From: JACVRW01 sp963751835
Lineage (GTDB): Bacteria; Actinomycetota; Thermoleophilia; Solirubrobacterales; Thermoleophilaceae
Length of the DNA: 64,000 nucleotides
Direction of reading: 5' to 3'
Assembly: GCA_963751835.1 (NCBI GenBank)
Contig: CAVVWD010000022.1
Location: forward strand, 62,001-126,000
The translations under genes were made by a program, and so were the position numbers. Below the pieces are notes generated by a model, which worked only from the letters and a program-made list of their open reading frames with translations, did not search any database and was not told the DNA's origin. Positions 1 to 8,127 of this stretch are shown piece by piece; positions within the stretch are counted from its first letter, which is position 1, and each line of letters opens with the position of its first letter.

Positions 1-1
1 G

Positions 2-556
2 CGCCGCTTCGGCTTCGGCGAGCAGACGGGCGTCGACCTGCCCGGCGAGGAGGGCGGCATCGTGCTGCGCCCGGAGAACTACTCGGGCTCGTCGATGGGC
101 AACATGCCGATCGGCCAGGGCATCGCTGTCACGCCGATGCAGATGGCGTCGGCCTATACGGCGATCGCGAACAACGGTGTGATGCGGCGCCCGTTCGTGA
201 TCGCCGGCAACGCGCCGCCGGCGCGGCGGGTGCTCTCCAGGCGCACGGCGACGCAGGTCTCGAAGATGCTCGAGGGCGTGCTGGCGGCGGGCGGCACCGC
301 CGAGGAGGCGTCCGTCGAGGGTTACACGCTGGCCGGCAAGACCGGCACGGCCGAGAAGGCGATCAAGGGCGGCTACTCCAAGACCGACTTCGTCGCGTCC
401 TTCATCGGCTACGCGCCTGCGAAGAACCCGCGCCTGCTCGTAGCGGTGATGGTCGACACGCCGCGCGGCGACATCTACGGCGGGACCGTGGCGGCGCCGG
501 CGTTCGAGCGAATCATGGAGTTCGCCCTTCCGTACCTGAAGATCCCGCCGGGGTAG
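2..556 (+). CDS. ftsI: Peptidoglycan transpeptidase FtsI/PBP (C-terminal part)
   Basis: This is the C-terminal ~184 residues of a class B penicillin-binding protein; the 5' end lies outside the window and the frame is open from base 2. The segment FGFGEQTGVDLPGE is typical of the transpeptidase domain just after the SxN motif. The KTG catalytic triad is at 338-346, within KTGTAEK. The active-site serine (SxxK) is upstream of the window. The enzyme cross-links septal peptidoglycan outside the membrane. It is the first visible gene of the division and cell-wall cluster, and murE follows after 31 bp. Position at the head of the mur genes favours FtsI (PBP3) over an elongation PBP. Confidence 0.9.
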   Translation, partial: RRFGFGEQTGVDLPGEEGGIVLRPENYSGSSMGNMPIGQGIAVTPMQMASAYTAIANNGVMRRPFVIAGNAPPARRVLSRRTATQVSKMLEGVLAAGGTAEEASVEGYTLAGKTGTAEKAIKGGYSKTDFVASFIGYAPAKNPRLLVAVMVDTPRGDIYGGTVAAPAFERIMEFALPYLKIPPG

Positions 557-570
557 GCGGAGGCCCCGAG

Positions 571-576
571 TATCCT
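571..576 (+). promoter_or_regulatory. Putative -10 box for murE
   Basis: TATCCT lies 11 nt before the murE ATG with no Shine-Dalgarno between them. It matches the TANNNT-plus-start arrangement seen at many genes in this window and would allow internal, near-leaderless transcription from murE. Confidence 0.4.
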
Positions 577-587
577 GCGAGCGCACC

Positions 588-2066
588 ATGACCCTGCGGG
601 ATCTGATGGGTAATGGGGCGCCCGAGATCGAGATTTCGGGACTCGCCTACGCGAGCCAGAGCGTCACCCCGGGGGCGCTCTTTTTTTGCGTGCCCGGGTT
701 CCGGGCGGACGGCCACGACTTCGCTCCGGACGCGGTCGAGCGGGGTGCCGTGGCGCTCGTCTGCGAGCGGCCGCTGAGTCTCGGGGTGCCCGAGGTGCTG
801 GTTGACGACGTCCGCGCCGCCATGGGTCCCGCCGCCGCGCGCTTCTACGGCGACCCGACGGCGGAGCTCGCCCTTGTCGGCGTGACCGGCACGAACGGCA
901 AGACGACCACGGCCTTCCTGATTCGCCATCTGTTCGAGGCCGCGGGGCGCCAATGCGGGCTGCTCGGCACGGTCAAGCGCGTGGTGGCGGGAGTCGAGGA
1001 GGAGGTCGAGCGCACCACGCCCGAGGCGATCGACCTGCAGCAGACCTTCCGGCGCATGGTGGACGGCGGCGACGTGGCCTGCGCGATGGAGGTCTCCTCC
1101 CACGCGCTCGAGCTGGGCCGCGTCGCCGGGATCCGCTTCGCCTGCCGGATCTTCACGAACCTGACCCAGGACCACCTCGACTTCCACGACACGATGGAGG
1201 CCTACTTCCTCGCCAAGCGGCGCCTGTTTGACGGCTTGGCGGAAGCCGCCGGCTCGGCCGGCGGCGCACCGAGAGCTTCCGGCCTGGCCGTTGTGAACGT
1301 CGACGACGACTACGGCAGGCGGATCGCGGCCGAGGTCGACTGCGTGACCTTCGCGATCGAGCGCGAGGCGGACTACCGGGCGCGCGACATCGAGTTCGAC
1401 CTGATGGGCTCCCGCTTCACCTGCGAGACACCGGACGGGGAGATCCGGATCGAGTCGCCCCTCCCGGGCGTATTCAACGTGATGAACGTGCTCGGGGCGG
1501 TGGCCGCGGTGCGCTCGCTCGGCGTGCAGGAGATCTCGCTCGACGGCTTCGGCCGCGTACCGGGACGCTTCGAGCCGGTCGACGAGGGGCAGGAGTTCGG
1601 CGTGCTGGTGGACTACGCCCACACCCCCGACTCGCTCGAGAACGTGCTGCGCGCGGCGCGCGAGGTTACTCGCGGCCGGCTGCACGCCGTGTTCGGCGCC
1701 GGCGGCGACCGCGATCGCGGCAAGCGCCCGCTGATGGGCGACGCGGCGCGCCGGCTCGCGGACCGCGTGGTCGTGACCTCGGACAACCCGCGCAGCGAGC
1801 CGCCCGACGCGATCATCGACGAGATCATGCGCGGGGCGGGGGAGGATGCCGAGCGCGAGTCCGACCGCCGGCGCGCGATCGCCCTCGCCATCGGTAGCGC
1901 CGAGCCCGGCGACGTCGTGGTGATCGCGGGCAAGGGTCACGAGCAGGGGCAGGAGTTCGAGAACGGGCGCAAGGAGCCCTTCGACGACGTGGCGGTGGCG
2001 CGCGAGGCGTTGCGGGCGCGGCTCGCGGGCGGCGCGCCGGCCACCCGTGCCGGAGGCGGCACGTGA
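588..2066 (+). CDS. murE: UDP-MurNAc-tripeptide synthetase MurE
   Basis: Cytoplasmic ATP-dependent ligase adding the third residue of the peptidoglycan stem peptide. The 492-aa length is normal. The P-loop GTNGKTTT is near residue 101. HLDFH follows in the central domain, and AKRRLF carries the lysine expected to be carbamylated. The C-terminal DNPRSEPP near residue 399 is the DNPR signature of meso-diaminopimelate-adding enzymes, so the wall is predicted to contain meso-DAP. ATG 588 is preceded by TATCCT. The last codons overlap murF (GTGATC), suggesting coupled translation. Confidence 0.95.
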   Translation: MTLRDLMGNGAPEIEISGLAYASQSVTPGALFFCVPGFRADGHDFAPDAVERGAVALVCERPLSLGVPEVLVDDVRAAMGPAAARFYGDPTAELALVGVTGTNGKTTTAFLIRHLFEAAGRQCGLLGTVKRVVAGVEEEVERTTPEAIDLQQTFRRMVDGGDVACAMEVSSHALELGRVAGIRFACRIFTNLTQDHLDFHDTMEAYFLAKRRLFDGLAEAAGSAGGAPRASGLAVVNVDDDYGRRIAAEVDCVTFAIEREADYRARDIEFDLMGSRFTCETPDGEIRIESPLPGVFNVMNVLGAVAAVRSLGVQEISLDGFGRVPGRFEPVDEGQEFGVLVDYAHTPDSLENVLRAAREVTRGRLHAVFGAGGDRDRGKRPLMGDAARRLADRVVVTSDNPRSEPPDAIIDEIMRGAGEDAERESDRRRAIALAIGSAEPGDVVVIAGKGHEQGQEFENGRKEPFDDVAVAREALRARLAGGAPATRAGGGT

Positions 2067-3404
2067 TCGACCTGAGCGCGGCGCGCATCGCGGAGGCGGC
2101 GCGCGGCGAGCTCGTGGCCGGCGCCCCGGAGCGCTCCGGGCCCGAGCGCGCCGTGATCGACTCGCGCGAGGTGGGGCCCGGCGACCTCTTTGTTGGGCTG
2201 CCGGGCGCGAGCGCAGACGGCGGTGAGTTCGCGGCGCGGGCGCTCGAGACGGGCGCGTGGGGTGTGCTCGTCGATCCCGCCCACCGCGCGTCCGCGATCG
2301 CGGCGGTGGAGGGAGCGGTCGGCGACTCGGCATGCGCGACGGCCGCGGTGATCCTTGCGCCGGAACCGCTGCTCTCGCTGCAGCGGCTCGCCCGTGCTTG
2401 GCGCCGCGAGCTCGGTCGCCCGGTCGTGGGAGTGACCGGCTCCACCGGCAAGACCTCGACCAAGGACATCCTCGCGGCGCTGATCGGAGGCGCACGCAAG
2501 CCGCGAGAACTTCAACACGGAGATCGGCCTGCCGCTGGCGATCCTCGAGGCAGGACGCGGTGCGGAGGCGCTCGTCCTCGAGATGGCGATGCGGGGCGAG
2601 GGGCAGATCGCCGAGCTGGCGGGCATCGCCGAGCCGGACGTGGGCGTGATCGTGAACGTCGGCCCGGTGCACCTGGAGCTGCTCGGCACGGTCGAGCGGG
2701 TGGCGGCGGCCAAGGCGGAGTTGATCCGCGACCTGCGCCCCGGCGCGGCCTGCGTCGTCCCGGCGAGCGAGCCGCTCCTCGCCCGGCACCTGCGCGATGA
2801 CCTCGACACCTGGACGTTCGGCCCCGGCGGCCAGGTCCAGCTGCTCTCGATGGACGGCCCGCGCGCGGAGTTCGAGGCGCGGGGCGCGACGGTCCGCCTC
2901 GAGCTCTCCTACTCGGAGCCCCACAACCTCCTCAACACGTGCGCCGCCGTGGCGGCGGCCCGGGCGCTCGGCCTTCCGGTCGGCGGCCGGGTGGACGTCC
3001 AGTTCTCGTCGCTACGGGGTGAGGTTGTCGAGCTACCTGGCGGCGTGACCGTGGTCAACGACTGCTACAACGCCAACCCAATGTCGATGCGGGCGGCCCT
3101 CGACCACCTGTCCGCGGCGCCCGCCGAGCGGAGGATCGCGATTCTCGGGACGATGGCCGAGCTGGGGCGCGACTCCGAGGCCTACCACCGCGAGATCGGT
3201 GCGCATGCTGCCCGCGCGGGTGTCGACGTGCTCGTGCCGGTGGGCGCGCCGGCGCTCGCATACCTGGAGGGGTTCGACGGCGAGGTGCACCCCGCCGGCT
3301 CGCCGGAGGAGGCCGCCGCGCTGCTGGGGGAGCTCGGCCGGCCCGGCGACCGCGTGCTGGTCAAGGGCTCGCGCTCCGTGGGTTTGGAGCGGGTCCTCAG
3401 CTGA
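2063..3404 (+). CDS. murF: UDP-MurNAc-tripeptide:D-Ala-D-Ala ligase MurF (frameshifted)
   Basis: MurF adds D-Ala-D-Ala to the UDP-MurNAc-tripeptide. The reading frame is split. The first part (2063 to about 2485) ends in frame after the P-loop GSTGKTST and DILAALI. The family sequence then resumes one base over as EAHASRENFNTEIGLPL from 2487 and runs to the TGA at 3402-3404, including NVGPVHLE and NDCYNANP. Skipping one G of the GG at 2486-2487 restores a single ~446-aa protein of normal length. Since MurF is essential and there is no second copy here, a one-base sequence error is likely; programmed frameshifting is not excluded. GTG 2063 overlaps murE's stop, and mraY starts immediately after this stop. 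Confidence 0.9.
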
Positions 3405-4379
3405 ATGCTCGGCGAGATCGTCATCGGGGGCTCGGCCTCCCTGCTCATCTGCATGTTCCTTGGGCCGCGCTTCATCGAGTACCTGCGCTTGAAGGAGTTC
3501 GGTCAGCACATCCGCGAGGAGGGGCCTGCCGGGCACCACGGCAAAGCGGGCACGCCGACGATGGGGGGGCTGGCGATCTTCCTCTCCGTCTGCGTCCCGT
3601 TTCTGATCCTGTCCGAGTACCGCGCGGCGAGCCTGGCGGTGCTCGGGACGGCGCTGGCCATGGCCGCGCTCGGCTTCGCGGACGACATCACGAAGGTGCG
3701 CAAGCGGCGTTCGCTCGGCGTGTCGGGTCGGACGAAGCTCGTCGTCCAGGCCCTGACCGCGATCGCGCTGTGGCTGGTGGTGACCGAGTACGTGGAGTTC
3801 CGGGACACGCTGAACCTGCGCGTGTTCGACGCCTCGATCGACCTCGGGCTCGCCTACCCGATCCTGATCTTCCTCGTCTTGGCGGGTGCCACCAACGGCG
3901 TCAACCTCACGGACGGGCTCGACGGCCTCGCTGCCGGCTGCTCGGCGATCGTCTTCCTGGCCTACACCGCGATGACGTTCATTACGACCGGACAGGAGGA
4001 CCTGGCGCTGCTCTCCGCCTGCCTGGTCGGCGCCTGTGTCGGCTTCCTCTGGTTCAACTCGTTCCCGGCCTCGGTGTTCATGGGCGACACGGGCTCGCTC
4101 GGCCTCGGCGGCGCAATCGCCGCGCTGGCCGTGATGACCAAGACCGAGCTGCTCCTGATCATGATCGGCGGCATCTTCGTGATCGAGGCGCTCTCGGTGG
4201 CCATTCAGGTGTTCAGCTTCCAGCGCTTCCGCAAGCGCGTGTTCCTTATGGCGCCGATCCACCACCACTTCGAGCTCGCGGGCTGGTCTGAGACGAAGAT
4301 CATCCTGCGCTTCTGGATCGTGGCGGCGATCTGCGGCGCCATCGGGTTCACGCTGTACCAGGCCTCGATCACCCCATGA
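3405..4379 (+). CDS. mraY: Phospho-MurNAc-pentapeptide transferase MraY
   Basis: Integral membrane enzyme moving phospho-MurNAc-pentapeptide from UDP to undecaprenyl phosphate, giving lipid I. The 324-aa protein is rich in hydrophobic helices. It carries the family landmarks GHHGKAGTPTMGG, FADDITK (the Asp pair), NLTDGLDGLA, FMGDTGSLGLGG and the C-terminal APIHHHFE histidines. ATG directly abuts the murF stop, and the TGA overlaps the murD start as ATGA, so this is a tightly coupled operon. Confidence 0.96.
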   Translation: MLGEIVIGGSASLLICMFLGPRFIEYLRLKEFGQHIREEGPAGHHGKAGTPTMGGLAIFLSVCVPFLILSEYRAASLAVLGTALAMAALGFADDITKVRKRRSLGVSGRTKLVVQALTAIALWLVVTEYVEFRDTLNLRVFDASIDLGLAYPILIFLVLAGATNGVNLTDGLDGLAAGCSAIVFLAYTAMTFITTGQEDLALLSACLVGACVGFLWFNSFPASVFMGDTGSLGLGGAIAALAVMTKTELLLIMIGGIFVIEALSVAIQVFSFQRFRKRVFLMAPIHHHFELAGWSETKIILRFWIVAAICGAIGFTLYQASITP

Positions 4380-5617
4380 GGCCGGCCCTGCCCGCGGGGC
4401 CGTACCTGATCGTCGGGCTGGCTCGCTCGGGCGCCGCGGCGGCGCGGATGTTGCAGGCACACGGCGAGGTGCTGGGGGTGGACAGCGGGCGCCGCGAGCC
4501 GCCGGCGGGCGTAGAGGCGCACCTGGAGACGGACGGCGTCGAGCTGCTCGAGCGGGTGGGGTGCGTGGTCAAGAGCCCCGGCGTGCCCAACGAGGCGCCC
4601 GTGATAGCGGCGGCGCGTGCGCGCGAGCTGCCCGTGCTGGGTGAGCTCGAGCTGGCCTGGCGGCTCCTCCCGGGGCGCTTCGTCGCCGTGACCGGCACGA
4701 ACGGCAAGACGACGACCACCGAGCTGCTCGGCGCGGTCTGGCGGGCGGCCGGGCTGCCGGTGGCAGTGGCGGGCAATGTCGGCACGCCGCTTGCCTCGCT
4801 CGTGGGGGAGGTCGGTCCGGAGGTCACGATCGTCTGTGAGGTGTCGAGCTTCCAGGCCGAGGACTCGGACCGCTTCGCGCCCGACACGGCCCTGCTCCTG
4901 AACATCGAGGAGGACCACCTCGATCGCCACGGCACCTTCGCGGCCTACCGCGAGGCCAAGTTGCGCGTGTTCCGCAACCAGACGCCCGAGCAGGTCGCGG
5001 TGGCCCCCGCTGGCCTCGACCTGCCGGGTGCGGGGAGAAGGGTGACCTTCGGCGATCCCGCCGAGTTGCCGCTGCCGGCCGCGGACATCCGGCTGCGCGG
5101 CCGGCACAACGTCGAGAACGCGATGGGGGCGTCTGCCGCCGCGCTCGCGTCGGGCGTCGCGCCCGAGGCGGTGGCCTCGGCGCTCCGGACCTTCGCGGGC
5201 GTTCCCCACCGGCTGGAGGAGGTGGGCACGGTCGGGGGCGTCCTCTACGTGAACGACTCCAAAGCGACCAACGTGGCCTCGGCCCGGCGGGCGATCGAGT
5301 CCTTCGAGGGCGGGGTGCACGCCATCCTGGGCGGCAGCCTCAAGGGCGGTGACTTCGAGGGGCTGCGCGAGCCCATCGCGGAGCGCTGCCGGGCCTGCTA
5401 TCTGATCGGAGAGGCTGCCGAGCGGCTCGCCGAGGACCTGGCCGGAACCGTCCCGCTGCACCGCTGCGGCGACCTCGAGACCGCGATGAGCGCCGCCGCC
5501 GCCGGCGCCGAGCCTGGCGACGTGGTGCTCCTCTCACCCGCCTGCGCCAGCTTCGACCAGTTCCGCGACTACGAGGAGCGCGGCGAGCGTTTCCGCGCGC
5601 TGGTTCCCCGAGCATGA
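4376..5617 (+). CDS. murD: UDP-MurNAc-L-alanine:D-glutamate ligase MurD
   Basis: Cytoplasmic Mur ligase adding D-Glu. The 413-aa length is slightly short but normal for actinobacteria. An N-terminal Rossmann-like segment (LIVGLARSGAAAARML) is followed by the P-loop GTNGKTTTTE, then IEEDHLDRHG and the C-terminal NDSKATN and LSPACASFDQFRDYEERG motifs diagnostic of MurD. ATG 4376 overlaps the mraY TGA. A 30-bp gap separates it from ftsW. Confidence 0.95.
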   Translation: MRPALPAGPYLIVGLARSGAAAARMLQAHGEVLGVDSGRREPPAGVEAHLETDGVELLERVGCVVKSPGVPNEAPVIAAARARELPVLGELELAWRLLPGRFVAVTGTNGKTTTTELLGAVWRAAGLPVAVAGNVGTPLASLVGEVGPEVTIVCEVSSFQAEDSDRFAPDTALLLNIEEDHLDRHGTFAAYREAKLRVFRNQTPEQVAVAPAGLDLPGAGRRVTFGDPAELPLPAADIRLRGRHNVENAMGASAAALASGVAPEAVASALRTFAGVPHRLEEVGTVGGVLYVNDSKATNVASARRAIESFEGGVHAILGGSLKGGDFEGLREPIAERCRACYLIGEAAERLAEDLAGTVPLHRCGDLETAMSAAAAGAEPGDVVLLSPACASFDQFRDYEERGERFRALVPRA

Positions 5618-5647
5618 GTCCGGGCCTCCGTGTAGAAGAACGACAAG

Positions 5648-6946
5648 ATGGCATCGCTCCGGTCCGGGCCGAGCCCGGCGCCTCGCGCACGACACGCATC
5701 GCTCCGGTCCGGGTCGAGCCCGGCCCCTCGCGCACGACCCCGCCGAAAGCGCCCGGTCGAGTACTCGATCCTCTACACCGCGACCCTCTGCCTGCTGGCC
5801 GGCGGCGCCGTGATGGTCTATTCCGCGAGCTCCGCGGAATCGCTGCTGGCGGGGACCGGTGACGCCTCCTACTACCTGAAGCGCTACGTGGTGTTCGGGC
5901 TGCTCGGCCTGGTCGCGATGCACCTCGCCGCGAGCCACGGCCTGCGGCTGATCCGCGAGCTGACGCCGCTGCTGCTGGTGGCCTCGTTCGCGCTGACGGT
6001 CGCCGTGATGCTGCCCGGCATCGGGGTCACCGTGAACGGCGCAACCCGTTGGCTCGCCGCGGGCCCGATCCAGTTCCAGCCGTCCGAGCTCCTGAAGGTT
6101 TCGCTTGTGCTGTATGCCGTGCAGCTGCTCGCCGCCCGGCCCCGAGCGGTCCTTACCGTGGGGGGCCTCGTCAAGCCGCTGCTGCTCGTCGTGGGCGCCG
6201 CCTGCGCGCTGCTCATGAAGCAGCCGGACATGGGCACGACGATGGTCATCTGCTTCGCGATCGGCGCGCTGCTCGTGGCGGCCGGCACCCCGGTCCGCAA
6301 CCTGGGGCTGATCGCCGGCACGCTCGCGGGGCTCGCGCTGATACTGGCGCTCGTGGAGCCCTACCGGCGCGCGCGGCTGACGGCGTTCCTCGACCCGTTC
6401 GCCGACGCCGGCGACTCGGGTTTCCAGGCGGTCCAGGCACTCACAGCGATCGGCTCAGGCGGGTTCTTCGGCGTCGGTCTCGGCGAGTCGGTCCAGAAGG
6501 TCTTCTACCTGCCCGAGGCGCACACGGACATGATCCTGGCGATCATCGGCGAGGAGCTCGGACTCATCGGCATCCTGGCCGTCATCGTCCTCTACGGGAT
6601 GATCGGCTACGCCGGCCTGCGGGCCGCAAAGCTCGCCCGCGACCAGTACTCGAAGCTGCTGGCCGCCGGGATCACCTCGCTGATCCTCTGCCAGGCGACG
6701 CTGAACTTCTTCGCCGTGCTCGGGATGATGCCGCTGACCGGCGTGCCCCTGCCGTTCATCTCCTACGGGAGCTCGAACCTGATCGTGCTGCTCGCGGCCA
6801 TGGGGCTGCTGATGGGCGTGGCCGCCGGAGGCGGCGAGGCGGAGCGACGCGCGCGCAGGCCGGATCTGCAGGCGATCGATGGAGGCGGTGTGGAGGGCTC
6901 CCGGCGCCCGGAGCGCGCGGCGCGCGAACGTGCCGGCCGGGCCTGA
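5648..6946 (+). CDS. ftsW: Peptidoglycan glycosyltransferase FtsW (SEDS family)
   Basis: Multi-spanning SEDS glycan polymerase of the divisome. Membrane helices begin near residue 40 (after RRKRPVEYSILYTAT). Family motifs include GATRWLAAGPIQFQPSE, LMKQPDMGTTMV, GFQAVQALTAIGSGGFFGVG, EAHTDMILAIIGEELG and PLPFISYGSSNL. The 432-aa length fits. The N-terminal ~32 residues are unusual: a 45-bp tandem duplication encodes the same 15-residue Arg/Pro-rich unit twice, before the first helix. ATG 5648 is the only good start in frame before the membrane domain. murG follows after 9 bp. Confidence 0.94.
   Translation: MASLRSGPSPAPRARHASLRSGSSPAPRARPRRKRPVEYSILYTATLCLLAGGAVMVYSASSAESLLAGTGDASYYLKRYVVFGLLGLVAMHLAASHGLRLIRELTPLLLVASFALTVAVMLPGIGVTVNGATRWLAAGPIQFQPSELLKVSLVLYAVQLLAARPRAVLTVGGLVKPLLLVVGAACALLMKQPDMGTTMVICFAIGALLVAAGTPVRNLGLIAGTLAGLALILALVEPYRRARLTAFLDPFADAGDSGFQAVQALTAIGSGGFFGVGLGESVQKVFYLPEAHTDMILAIIGEELGLIGILAVIVLYGMIGYAGLRAAKLARDQYSKLLAAGITSLILCQATLNFFAVLGMMPLTGVPLPFISYGSSNLIVLLAAMGLLMGVAAGGGEAERRARRPDLQAIDGGGVEGSRRPERAARERAGRA
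5651..5738 (+). repeat. 45-bp in-frame tandem duplication at ftsW 5' end
   Basis: Copies at 5651-5693 and 5696-5738 (period 45 bp) differ at only two internal bases. Each contains a small hairpin, CCGGGC-CGA-GCCCGG in the first copy and CCGGGT-CGA-GCCCGG in the second. The unit encodes ASLRSG-S/P-rich residues in the cytoplasmic tail of FtsW. Confidence 0.8.
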
Positions 6947-6955
6947 GGTGGGCGG

Positions 6956-8023
6956 ATGCCCAAGGTCGTGATCGCGGCGGGCGGGACCGCCGGTCACGTT
7001 GTGCCGGCGCTCGCCGTGGCCGACGTCCTCCGTGATCGCGGCGTCGAGGTCGAGTTCATCGGCGGCGAGCGAGCCGAGGCCGAGCTCGTGCCGGCCGCCG
7101 GCTACACACTGCACGGCCTGCAGGTGAGCGGCATCGACCGGAGCGACGTGCTGCGCGCTGCGCGGGCGCTGCTGCAGGCCGTCCGCGCCAGTGGCCGGGC
7201 GCGGCGCCTGCTGCGCCGCTCCGGCGCTGACGCCGTTCTCGGTGGCGGCGGCTACGTGGCGGGCCCCGTCGGGCTCGCTGCCCGTTCCCTGGGGCTGCCG
7301 CTCGTGCTGACCGAGGCCGACAGCCACCTCGGCGTGACGAACCGCATGCTCGCGCCGCTCGCCAACAGGGTCTGCCTCGCGTTCCCGATCGCCGGTCGTT
7401 CGGGCCCGCGCTACCTCGTGACGGGCCGGCCGCTCCGGGCGGGCACCGGCGCCGCGGATCCTGTCGCGGCGCGTGAGCGCTTCGGCATCGCGGCGAACGA
7501 CCCGTGCCTGCTGGTATTCGGCGGCTCGCTGGGGGCCCGGCGGCTGAACGAGGCGGCGCTCGATGCTTTCGGGGCGGTGGCCCCCTGTGCCGTCCTGCAC
7601 GCGTGCGGGCGCCGCGACCATGACGAGCTGCGCAAGCGGCTCGACGAGCTCGGCGCCCCGCCGCACTACCGGCTCTTCGCGTACATCGAGCCGTTCGCGG
7701 ATGCCCTGGCGGCGGCCGACCTCGTGGCGGCGCGCGCCGGCGGCTCGGTGCTCGAGCTGGCCGCGGTCGGGCTGCCCGCGATCCTCGTGCCCTACCCGCA
7801 CGCGACCGCCGATCACCAGACCGCCAACGCGCGCTACATGGCCGAGGCCGGCGCGGCCGTCGTGGTGCCGGACGCGGAGCTGGACGGCCCGCGACTGGCC
7901 CGCGAGGTTGCGGCGTTGCTCGGGGCGCCGCAACGCATGGCGGAGATGTCGAACGCCGCGCGCGCGGCGGCGAGGCCGGACGCGGCCGAGCGGATCGCCG
8001 ACGAGCTGTTGGCGCTGGTCTGA
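6956..8023 (+). CDS. murG: UDP-GlcNAc:lipid I GlcNAc transferase MurG
   Basis: Membrane-associated GT-B glycosyltransferase converting lipid I to lipid II. 355 aa. The N-terminal glycine-rich loop GGTAGHVVPALAVA, the GGGGYVAGPVGLAA segment, the C-domain FGGSLGARRLNEA and the donor-binding RAGGSVLELAAVGLPAILVPYPHATADHQ are all present. ATG 6956 follows ftsW by 9 bp. A 104-bp gap holding a stem-loop element and a promoter separates it from murC. Confidence 0.95.
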   Translation: MPKVVIAAGGTAGHVVPALAVADVLRDRGVEVEFIGGERAEAELVPAAGYTLHGLQVSGIDRSDVLRAARALLQAVRASGRARRLLRRSGADAVLGGGGYVAGPVGLAARSLGLPLVLTEADSHLGVTNRMLAPLANRVCLAFPIAGRSGPRYLVTGRPLRAGTGAADPVAARERFGIAANDPCLLVFGGSLGARRLNEAALDAFGAVAPCAVLHACGRRDHDELRKRLDELGAPPHYRLFAYIEPFADALAAADLVAARAGGSVLELAAVGLPAILVPYPHATADHQTANARYMAEAGAAVVVPDAELDGPRLAREVAALLGAPQRMAEMSNAARAAARPDAAERIADELLALV

Positions 8024-8030
8024 CGGCCGA

Positions 8031-8080
8031 ACAAACCCGAGCTGGTGTCGTCACACGACATGAGGCCGGGAACGTTCGGC
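8031..8080 (+). repeat. Dispersed stem-loop element, copy A
   Basis: Contains ACCCGAGCTGGTGTCG-TCACA-CGACATGAGG-CCGGGAACGTTC between murG and murC. It matches the reverse complement of copy B (26063-26113) almost throughout and copy C2 (36819-36866). It lies 34 bp upstream of the murC -10 box. Confidence 0.7.
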
Positions 8081-8113
8081 ACTGGACGCCCGGCGGTCTT
8101 GGAGGATCCGGGC

Positions 8114-8119
8114 TAAGGT
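8114..8119 (+). promoter_or_regulatory. Putative -10 box for murC
   Basis: TAAGGT ends 8 nt before the murC ATG, with no Shine-Dalgarno. It is consistent with leaderless transcription of murC and the genes after it. Confidence 0.45.
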
Positions 8120-8127
8120 CGCCGCCC

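Noticed and set aside
513..2924. 803-aa minus-strand ORF across murE and murF
   Set aside because: Low-complexity Arg/Ala/Gly-rich shadow antisense to motif-complete murE/murF; typical of high-GC DNA with few stops.
5614..5862. Short ORF overlapping the ftsW 5' end in another frame
   Set aside because: It reads the same 45-bp repeat out of frame and has no family features; ftsW explains the region.
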